A DNA stretch of 64,000 bases, taken from positions 106,251,164-106,315,163 of the forward strand of contig CM077116.1 in assembly GCA_039619475.1 (NCBI GenBank), read 5' to 3'. The notes below the pieces were generated by a model that saw nothing but the letters and a program-made list of their open reading frames with translations, was not told the origin of the DNA and did no database searches. The DNA comes from Icerya purchasi (taxonomy: Eukaryota > Arthropoda > Insecta > Hemiptera > Monophlebidae). The position numbers were made by a program, and so were the translations under genes. Below, in pieces: positions 53,139-61,300 of this stretch (the first letter of the stretch is position 1; the number at the start of each line of letters is the position of its first letter).

Positions 53139-54119
53139 AATAATCACAATCTATAATATGATGAAAATGAAAAGGGCAATCAAGGCTAATACCGACATAA
53201 ACTCCATTTACCCGGTTTAACAAATTGATTTCTATAATTTTAATCATTGTAATAATAACAACGATAAACTCGCATACAACTAAAATAATCTCCTTAATCG
53301 AGTATTTTGTAAATTTATCGTTTAATAACTCTTCCATAGTGTAATTGGAGACACTATAATTACATTCTTGCGAAATACGGTGTGCACTGTGTCAGAAAAG
53401 TTGTTCCGTCTCCGCAATACCAAATCTATTTAAACAGATCGTAAAAACTACCATGACCGGTAATGAATTGTACGTTGTAATAATTAAGAATAAATTAATT
53501 ATTATTAAATCTGTCGTTTAAATTTGCGAAATAGTTGTAACTTAAAATTATTATAATTATTCCGCATACTTTGATGCTATATGCATATTGCTTGTAAGGG
53601 CATAATTTAAAACTAATTCAAGTTATATTGATAGAGATAAACTTTTTATACTGATGTTATCCTCACGTGAGATTAAAGTTGCGTGTCTGTGTTGTTTTTA
53701 ATTAAAAATAAATTAATATAAATACACGGTAAAATTAATTCGATGTTCGCTTACGAATTAAACGTGTGAATAATTGTATGATACAATAAAAGGAAAGGAT
53801 AAAATTACACAAAACAACAAAATTATAATTATTCGGCCGATTATAACTCGGATAAATTCAAATTTATTCGAAACTTGCGAGTGTGTAATTATAATTTTAA
53901 CGTGTTTGTTTCGGTTTTCCACGATTTCGTTTATTCATTTGGTTTATTAAATGTACTACTTATTTAAATCGTAACGGTTCGTTGGATTATTTAACAGTTA
54001 TAACTTATATTATGAGGGATACTTTTTTTTTTTTTTTGGAAAAGTAATTGGAATTTTTTCCCCCTTGTAATATATAACCTATGTATCTTCGTTCGTCAGC
54101 TTGATTTCGAACGTTGAGA
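53139..54119. other. AT-rich noncoding
   Basis: No recognisable feature apart from a T-run near 54024-54038. Confidence 0.45.
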
Positions 54120-54455
54120 CTACCAACCTGTTTATACATTCTAGCCGTTCAGAATAAGTAGCGTTCTTGGCAATTACTGTACGCAACGCTAGTGCACACG
54201 CAAGACTACACTAGCAACTGATATTGTGATTGTTTGATTTATCGATATACAAATGCAGTCTCTTGTGACTCTCTGCTGTGTACTAGCTAGCGCGAATATG
54301 ACGGTGTGCGTGGTGGACTGTCCCTGCCTTTCACGTGACTATTAGCCATTATTTAATTTAACTTTTTCGTAATAATTTCTGCCGCCACCCGAGATCAAAC
54401 TCGTGACTTCCGTAACCGAAGCCAAACGCCCCGGCAACTAGGCCATTGCCACGAC
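54120..54455 (-). mobile_element. tRNA-derived SINE, copy 2
   Basis: Minus-strand copy of the same SINE: A box TGGCCTAGTTGC (54434-54445), B box GAGTTTGATCTC (54391-54402, two changes from the consensus GGTTCGATCC), and a ~240-bp body aligned with 48900-49150. Shared body blocks include GATTTATCGATATACAA, CTGCTGTGTACT and TCACGTGACTATTAGC. It is more diverged in the B box than copy 1. Confidence 0.75.
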
Positions 54456-54519
54456 ATCTATGTGTAATGTGCCGGATTAATATATAAATAAAAACATTTT
54501 TATCGATAAAAATGCAAAA

Positions 54520-56730
54520 TCATTCAATAGATCTTGGAGGATAATGATATTTCAGTCTTCAACACCATCGATCCTACTCACTTCAGGGCAACGAATAACT
54601 CCCGGTTATTCCATCATTTTGATGTATGTGACAGCGATCTATTGCAACTGATTAGTTTCAACAGCTCACTAACAAACAAAGACGATCCTCAGCGGTGAAA
54701 CTTTAAGAAAGTTAATTGGAGAACCTGTTGCAATAGTTATGCATGCACGATCTCAGAGATCGATTAAAGCCTCAACATCGACGAAATAATTGCCATCTTC
54801 ACAAGCCTTATATTAATTTATGCTTCGAAATCTATTAACACGTTTTGCGAAAGAACGGTCCCTGGTGAACAGAAGATTACGGCATCGCAGTACATAATCG
54901 GAGAAGAACTATCAAAATTCTAAAAGTGCTTCTTCTCATTCCAATTTAAACTATCGAAAATTTAAAACTCTAGCTCAAAGAACAATCAGATAAGCAAACA
55001 GAAACGCGTGTGAAGGAGTTCTAAACGTTAACCTTCAAGCTATCTGACGAGTAGAGTTCAAAAAATATAACTCATCTTCAGAAAGTATTCTCATAAATAA
55101 CGAAATAAATACCGATCACTCTGCAGTAGTAAAAGCTTTCGCGGATCATCTAAGTAGAGTCTCTAGCAGTCATTTTCAGCTCGATACCTATATGATGACT
55201 CCTTCCGTGAAATAAACCCATCAACCTTGCAACCGAGTTATCTCGCTGAATGAACTAGTTGACGCCATGAATTTCTTAAAAACGCCAAGGAATAGAGATT
55301 AATTTCACATGTGATGTCTTTAAAATGCTCAGGAGAAAACAATCTTGATATTTATTACAATATTCAATTTCGTATAAAAAATCACTCTTTTCCAAACTTT
55401 TTCTACCTTGCATTCAATATTCGAGACAATATGCTTTATTTTATTTATATATATATAACTTTCTATTCGAAAAAAAGTCGTCCGTATTGGTAAGCAAATT
55501 TCCGAAAACTCCTATGTATGGAGTGCCGCAAGGCACAGCGCTTAGTCCTACTCTGTTCTGCATTGGGGTCATTAACCAAGTTCACTTTTTTTACTAATTT
55601 CTAAAGAACTAATTGCCGATGAATTTTGCATATTCTTGAGTTACAAAAACCCAAATATTCGGGAAGCCTTAATTTAAAAAGCTGTACAGATCAAATTCGC
55701 CATCGGACTCGCAACAACGGACTCGTCATTTCGTATGGCAAACCCACTGCCACACATTTTTGCGAGCATTATAAATACCTTCAAAATCTAAATCTACAAT
55801 TAAGCAACTTCGTCATCCCACTCACCTAGGCGCGTTACTTTCGATAACTCATATCAAGGAACTTAAAAGCAAATGCTACGAAAAAACTTAATCTTCTGAA
55901 AAAGCTAGTACACACCTCATATGGCTCGGGTAGATTAATGCTTTTAAAAATATATATCGAACCCTTATTCGCCCAATAATTGATTATGAATCCTTACTAC
56001 ATATCTTCGCCGCACAATTTCACCTCGCATACGTCACATGTTTAAGGCTGACCAAAGGAGCCTTCCGTACCACTTCTATCAACGGGCTATTGCGTGAAAT
56101 CTCAGAACCTTCTTTAAACGTACGCAAACACCACACTTCACAAACACTGTTCTAAACATCTTAGCGAATTCAAATTTCCAATCGCATCTTCAATATATAA
56201 TCCGACCTAACTTCCTCCCTTGCAATAACAACGATTTTTTCTCAAAAATCTTTCAAGACACACTTATATGCTATATTTTTTTACTAATATTAATCCATCT
56301 TGGCTCGCTTTTGAATCATAACTCGACCTACACATATCTCAAATAGAGTTCCATAAATATTCAACAAATCCCAACAGTTATTCTCAAAAATGCATGAATC
56401 TTTTCAATAAGTACCATAATCATGAAAAAATCTACATGGTCGGCTCAAAATTACATACCAGTATAAACGTTAATTGATGAGGTCGTTATGAAACACTTTG
56501 AAAGTGCAAGGGAGGCGATGACCAAATTGATTGAACACTACCGACCTCAAAAGTTTAGCTACAATTCATTAAAGGAAATTTTATCTGATGATTCGATTGC
56601 AGTAGAAGCAGTCCATTTTCTTCGAAACATAAATACGGTTAATTCCGTGTAATACCCAATAACAACTTTCAGCTGCCTCTGACCGTGGCGACAGTACATA
56701 GTACCCGACAAAAAAAAAAAAAAAAAAAAC
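54520..56730 (+). pseudogene. I-superfamily LINE (family Z), decayed, with poly(A)
   Basis: Scattered ORF2 blocks in all three frames: TDHSAVVKAFADHLSRVSSS (55115-55170), which aligns with the VANLFAEHFSLTSSS block of the complete I-type element; YGVPQGTALSPTLFCIG (near 55515-55565); NNGLVISYGKPTATHFC; TLIRPIIDYESLL; LRLTKGAFRTTSINGLLREISEPSL; and a C-terminal segment AREAMTKLIEHYRPQKFSYN ... VHFLRNINTVNSV ending in a stop near 56651. The RNase H and knuckle are missing, with an abrupt junction near 56470-56485 suggesting an internal deletion. A 3' UTR of about 55 bp and a poly(A) run at 56709-56728 end it. Many stops and frameshifts. Confidence 0.65.
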
Positions 56731-57672
56731 AAAAAAAATTTAATATCGCAAAAACAAAATATCAAAATAAATACTACGATGGTGTTGGTGCAGTTTTTTT
56801 CTGTCCTTCCCTTAATTATGTCGAGTCCTTTAAACTTCCCTCCTTTTGCTCTATCTTCTATGCGGAGTGCTCTGCTATTCTGTGTGCCCTTCTTTTTATC
56901 AGGTCCTCTCTTGTTTCTCGAAATATCCTTATTCTGTCGGATGCTCAAAGCGTGCTGCAGACTGTCGCATCTCGTCTCCCTCCTCACTCAACCGATTACG
57001 TTATTCTTCTCATTCACTCCTTGATCCATGATCATTTCCTTTCACGCTTAATCCAAACGGACTTCTTTTGGATACCGGGTCATGCCGACATTGAGGGTAA
57101 TGAGTTAGTTGACTCATTCGCTCGGTTATCTTTCTCTTCCGGTAGGTTTCTCTCTGTTTTCTCTTCTTCCAATATTATCCTTCTGTCTACAACTGCTCAT
57201 TCCAATCTATGGTTTGACTCTTATGTCTCTTCTTTCTCCAACCCGGATTCCTTTTTCTTGTCTATTCAGCCTTCCCTTCCTCGTTTTCCCTGGTTTCTTG
57301 ACTTTCCTTCCATGCGTCCCTCCGACATCTCTGCGATTTGCCGCCTGCGCTTTGAGCACAGTTTGCTTCCTTCCTCGCTTTTCTGTTACTCTCTTGCGTC
57401 GTCTCCTTTTTGTCCATTGCACCCCTTCAGTATTCAATTTGTGTGTGATCCCGATCACATAATGTACGGGTGTTCATCTATTGTAACCGATCAAGCTGCT
57501 TTCTACTCTTCCCTTTTAAAAATTGGTATTCCCACTCTACAGTGCTTCGTTCATTCTCTCCCTTCCTTCTCCTTCTGTTGTTCAGGCTCTTAATTCCGTT
57601 TTGTCGGCTATCTCTAATTGCGTAAAGATCCGAGTCTCTTGCGTCCTTTTTCCTTTGTTCTTGGGTCAATGT
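56731..57672 (+). pseudogene. family X LINE, best-preserved RNase H to 3' end
   Basis: The longest open stretch of family X. The frame at 56779-57593 reads DGVGAVFFCPSLN, IFYAECSAILCALLF (Glu), ILILSDAQSVLQTVASRL (Asp), TDFFWIPGHADIEGNELVDSFA (His, Asp), then LWFDSYVSSFSNPDSFFLSI, ICRLRFEHSLLP, SPFCPLHP and VCDPDHIMYGCSS, a Cys/His block. The first RNase H strand with the TDGS Asp is missing: the frame begins inside the A-rich junction with the poly(A) of the preceding LINE. It ends at the TAA of 57591-57593. The 3' UTR runs to TTGGGTCAATGTAAAAAAAG at 57661-57680. It cannot encode a working LINE but serves as the reference for the family. Confidence 0.8.
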
Positions 57673-58179
57673 AAAAAAAGATCGGGGAAAGCGCACCATC
57701 TTCTTGGGACAGTTTTTCTGTAATAAGAAAGTCACTGACCTAAAACTATTGAATATTAAACCTTAGAAATCACGAACTTAACAATAGGAAATCATCAGCT
57801 AGGGACAGTAAAGTTATAAACAAAATAATTAAGCTTGCCAATATACATTTCCCATTGGTTTTTTTACCCGATGTCTTTAAACAGACACCTTCCGATCCGG
57901 AAAATTGCAGACCTAAAATTATCACAAAAAACAAATAAAATTACAGGATATAGGCAATTTTGTTACTGAAAAGGAAATCGCTGACAAATAAATTTTACAA
58001 AAAAATCAATACAGTTTTATTAATACGCACTCCGTTGAGAAATTAGTAATCTGTACACAGAATATACTAGTCAGCGCGGTTCCTCGGCTCTTGTCACATA
58101 TCCTTTGACGTTGAAGAATCCTTTGACAATTACTAGTGATTCGAAATAATTCAAATATCAAACAGTTGCGAAATGAACC
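57673..58179. other. AT-rich noncoding
   Basis: No recognisable gene. Confidence 0.4.
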
Positions 58180-58345
58180 GTTCCCTTATTAATATTATTA
58201 CAGACTTTACTTTTCGCGGAAGACACAAAATAATGCCTCCGCTCTTAAAACGGTCACTTCTGGAGTTCCCCAGGGTTCTGTTCTAGGTCCGACCTTACGC
58301 AACATTCTACACTCTAGGGTTCGTAATAATCTTGCGCATATTTGG
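58180..58345 (+). pseudogene. LINE reverse transcriptase scrap
   Basis: A short frame reads NASALKTVTSGVPQGSVLGP then TLRNILHS (about 58230-58320), the RT motif before the catalytic box. No other RT motif was found nearby. Family not determined. Confidence 0.5.
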
Positions 58346-58404
58346 GAAATAATAAATTTAATGTTAAAATTTGTTGAACGCATTATTTTGAGACGGATTC
58401 GGCA

Positions 58405-59487
58405 GTTGTAGTGGTTTAATTACGCTTTATACGGTTTCTGATAATGCTGTCCGAGGTAGAAATTATTATTTCGATTTAATTCATTTTACATTTCGGGTTT
58501 TTCTCGGGCAGCATAGATGACGGTGAATTGCGATCGGAGAAGATATTTCGACCGAGAAGCCTGGTTATTCCGGACGCAGCCGTTCTGTCGGCTGTGTTGC
58601 GGAGGTGAACTGGCTTCGCGGGGGAAATCGCGGTCGCGTTTACCGTCGAAACGTATAAGTACGGAGCGTGTAGCTACGAGAGTCGCGAGAGAATTGGTGA
58701 AATCCCGAAGAGACAGGGTAGCAGCCGATTTAAAATACGTATAATTATAAGAATGTTCTAGAAAAATCGGCGTGCGTGTTAATTGATAAGGTACGGGGTA
58801 ATTTTCAGCGATCGACTATATCGTTTGGAATAGCCCACCGTGTACCGAAAAATCTTCGTTCGTGCTAGAAACGGTAAATCGATAATGAGTGTTTAATTCA
58901 GTTGTTAAGGAGATCAATTCGGTGGTTCACGCGAGTCGGTAATGATTCGTCGTGGTTTTCTTTTTAATTGGTCGTCGAAAGAACACGCCGTCACGTGTAT
59001 CTTTTGTACTCTAGTCGTCGTTAATTTCCGCTTGTAATAATCCGTACTTTTGACCAGAATCTCGTTTTTTTTTTTTGTTTAATCGTAATGTTCGGAATTT
59101 TGTGTTTTTTGTAAACTTTATGTGAATAAACGCGTTTCATAAAAAATAGGTTTCGTAATTGGACACGTGGTTACCCCGTGATATCTCCACCGGGAGAGAT
59201 ACCGCCATCGAACGGCGGATTTCGCGAGTCGTTTTTTTTTTTGTTATATTTATTTTTTTCTTATGATTAAAAGCCTAACGCTCTGCTAGGCCGAGCTTTC
59301 CGGGAATAGCAAACCGGTAAATTTTGCTATTGGCGCCCGCAATAATAGTTTTCGATATATTTTTTTTATATTTTTTTTTCCTTGATAATATTTTAATCCA
59401 TCCTCATCTGAAAATCTCCAAGAAGGAAGAAAATCGATTTATATCAACTGGCTCCCAAAACGGGGACATAATTTTCGATTCATCACA
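58405..59487 (+). other. candidate 5' LTR and leader of an LTR-type element
   Basis: A change of texture begins near 58400: more GC, long T-tracts. A polyadenylation-type GTGAATAAACGCG lies at 59120-59132. Two small hairpins occur at 59184-59199 (TCTCC-ACCG-GGAGA) and 59202-59218 (CCGCC loop GGCGG). Primer-binding-site-like motifs follow. TGTAGTGG at about 58406 could be the LTR start and ...TATCA or ...TCACA before the motifs its end. No second LTR is in the window, so this is inference from context. Confidence 0.35.
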
Positions 59488-59512
59488 ACTGGCGGCCCGA
59501 ACGAACAGGGAC
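59331..59512 (+). promoter_or_regulatory. three tRNA-primer-binding-site-like motifs
   Basis: TGGCGCCCG at 59331-59339, TGGCTCCCAAAACGGGGAC at 59449-59467 and TGGCGGCCCGAACGAACAGG at 59490-59509 (continuing GAC). All begin TGGC and resemble the Lys-tRNA-type priming sites (TGGCGCCC..AACAGGGAC) used by many LTR elements; the last two follow CAAC. Which, if any, is used is unknown. Confidence 0.45.
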
Positions 59513-59779
59513 ACCGAATAGTCAGAAGGACGTTACCTGGAAGGAGCAGAGGACGAAGGGAAAACTGCCAAGCAAACAGATAAGCGTTTACTTTTAACAT
59601 CTCCCCTCGGCCTGCTTTATATTTTATAGTTTTTTTTTATCATTTGCATATTTTGTACGGCATTAAAGTCGGTTAAAATTTTTTTCTTTCGGCATATTTT
59701 ATTATTATTATATATTTTTTTTCTCCTCGGTAGATAGGCCCCACAAAGTAATTCTTAGGTAGCTACCCTGTCTGAGAAA
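59513..59779. other. leader between primer-site-like motifs and gag-like ORF
   Basis: T-rich noncoding. The short leader is consistent with an LTR-element 5' UTR, but nothing more is visible. Confidence 0.35.
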
Positions 59780-60763
59780 ATGGAGTCTGGTGAAATGTCC
59801 AGAGTACGGGTTACGAGAGGAAATTATCGGGAGGTTCATCCGATCCCCGATAATTTGAGCGAAGAGGAGATTGAGCGCGAACCTCTGGACCGTCTCTCGG
59901 AGACTGGACCCGAGGGATATACCCTTCCTAGCCCGACACATCGAGCGTTTGAGGATCCCGGGCCATCCTTCGCACAATCGTCTTTCGACGAATTGAAAAG
60001 ATTGATGATTAGTATCTCGAACGATAATAGTAATGAACTTAAAAATCTCTTGGAAAATATGAAAGAGAACAACAGAAAACTGAAGGAAAGAATAACCGAC
60101 AAGCTGGACAAAAGGTTTGATCTTCTAGAGGACCGATGGGAAAAAGAACTGCGAAAGAACAACATCGAACTCAAAGAAGAACTGAAGACCACCGTGGAAA
60201 ACAAGGTCGCAAGAGTCGAGGAGGAAATAATAAATAAAATAAAAACTGTGGAGGATGGTATCGGGTCCTCGATAAAGCAGATGCAGGGTCGAGTGGAGGC
60301 GAATGAGGAACCAGTCGAGCTCAGCGTGGAGTACAAGGATAGGAACAAGAGCCTGGAAGTGAGCTGTGAGGAAGAGGGGCATAATAATAATTTTAACAAT
60401 GATAATAACAATAGGGACAATGTTGAAGAAATAACTGTGACGAGTAGAGTTGGAAAGTCGAAGACTAAACATAGAACATTTCGAAAAAAGCAACTGCAGG
60501 AAAAGATAACTAAACGTTACGTTAAAATAAAGAAATTAAGATCAATAAAATTAAGGCATTCCGGTAGGGAGAAGAAAAAAAACAAAAACAAATCCAGAAC
60601 AACAGAACCTAAAAACCGCCGTACCCCGATGGAGGAGGCTGGAGCCAAAGTCGATAACTTAAGACCCGTAAGGGTAGAATCAAGAAAAATAAACAATAAT
60701 CCTCGTCGAAAGGGACACGGCTCCCGTTGCGGTTTCCGGTCCTGGAAGTATCGTCGGAAATAA
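59780..60763 (+). CDS. gag-like coiled-coil protein
   Basis: A 327-residue frame starting at the ATG of 59780 (MESGEMSRVRVTRGNYREV). Residues ~1-70 are acidic and Pro-containing. Residues ~72-190 are a long charged heptad-like helix (SFDELKRLMISISNDNSN ... KLKERITDKLDKRFDLLEDR ... VENKVARVEEEI), predicted coiled coil. Residues ~200-235 are Asn/Asp-rich. The C-terminus (~240-327) is strongly basic (KKKNKNKSR, KPRR-type runs). N-terminal coiled coil plus basic tail is how many insect Gypsy-type Gag proteins begin, and primer-site-like motifs lie just upstream, so Gag is the best reading. No capsid major-homology region, zinc knuckle, protease or RT follows, so the change of character near residue 205 may mark a frameshift or deletion. 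Minus-strand frames here are shadows. Confidence 0.5.
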   Translation: MESGEMSRVRVTRGNYREVHPIPDNLSEEEIEREPLDRLSETGPEGYTLPSPTHRAFEDPGPSFAQSSFDELKRLMISISNDNSNELKNLLENMKENNRKLKERITDKLDKRFDLLEDRWEKELRKNNIELKEELKTTVENKVARVEEEIINKIKTVEDGIGSSIKQMQGRVEANEEPVELSVEYKDRNKSLEVSCEEEGHNNNFNNDNNNRDNVEEITVTSRVGKSKTKHRTFRKKQLQEKITKRYVKIKKLRSIKLRHSGREKKKNKNKSRTTEPKNRRTPMEEAGAKVDNLRPVRVESRKINNNPRRKGHGSRCGFRSWKYRRK

Positions 60764-61300
60764 TCCAGAAAGCAGGAGATCAGCCGTTTTTTCCCCCGGA
60801 TTCGACGTAACATCGTGGAAGAGTAAAACATAACAAAGTCTAGTCATAAACTCTTTAGTACGGCAAAGAAAATTAAAACTACTTTCTAGTCATCTAAAAT
60901 TAATTGACCATAAAGATAAACCTAATATAAAAATAGCCTAAGGAGGAGCGTGAGTAGCCGTTGTGGAAGTGAACGGTATGATAGGTGTACAGCGTCTCGA
61001 GTTGCTTCGATCGAAGTTGTGATGGTGTGTACCGCTTCGTTGGTTTGGTTCCGATAGCATAGGTTTTCGAAGATTCCGCGTCCCGATAGAGCAGCGTAGA
61101 AGGCATTTTTTTTATTTTTTTCCTTCATATGGTTATTCGGATATTCCCGTAGTTTCGGTTATTTATCTAGTCATCCGATAGGCCCAAATTAGGTCTAGTC
61201 ACGCCATTTTTTGTTATTGATTTCCCGCAGTTTGCGTATTTATTATCATTTTTCTAGTCATTTTGTCGTTTATAAAAAAATAGTTTTGGACGAGTTTGTG
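60764..61300 (+). repeat. noncoding tract with five TCTAGTCA octamers
   Basis: The exact octamer TCTAGTCA occurs at 60839-60846, 60885-60892, 61166-61173, 61194-61201 and 61253-61260, all on the plus strand, within 422 bp. No coding frame is recognised. The function is unknown. Confidence 0.75.

Noticed and set aside
59836..60420. 194-codon minus-strand Ser/Leu-rich frame
   Set aside because: Shadow of the charged coiled-coil region of the gag-like ORF.
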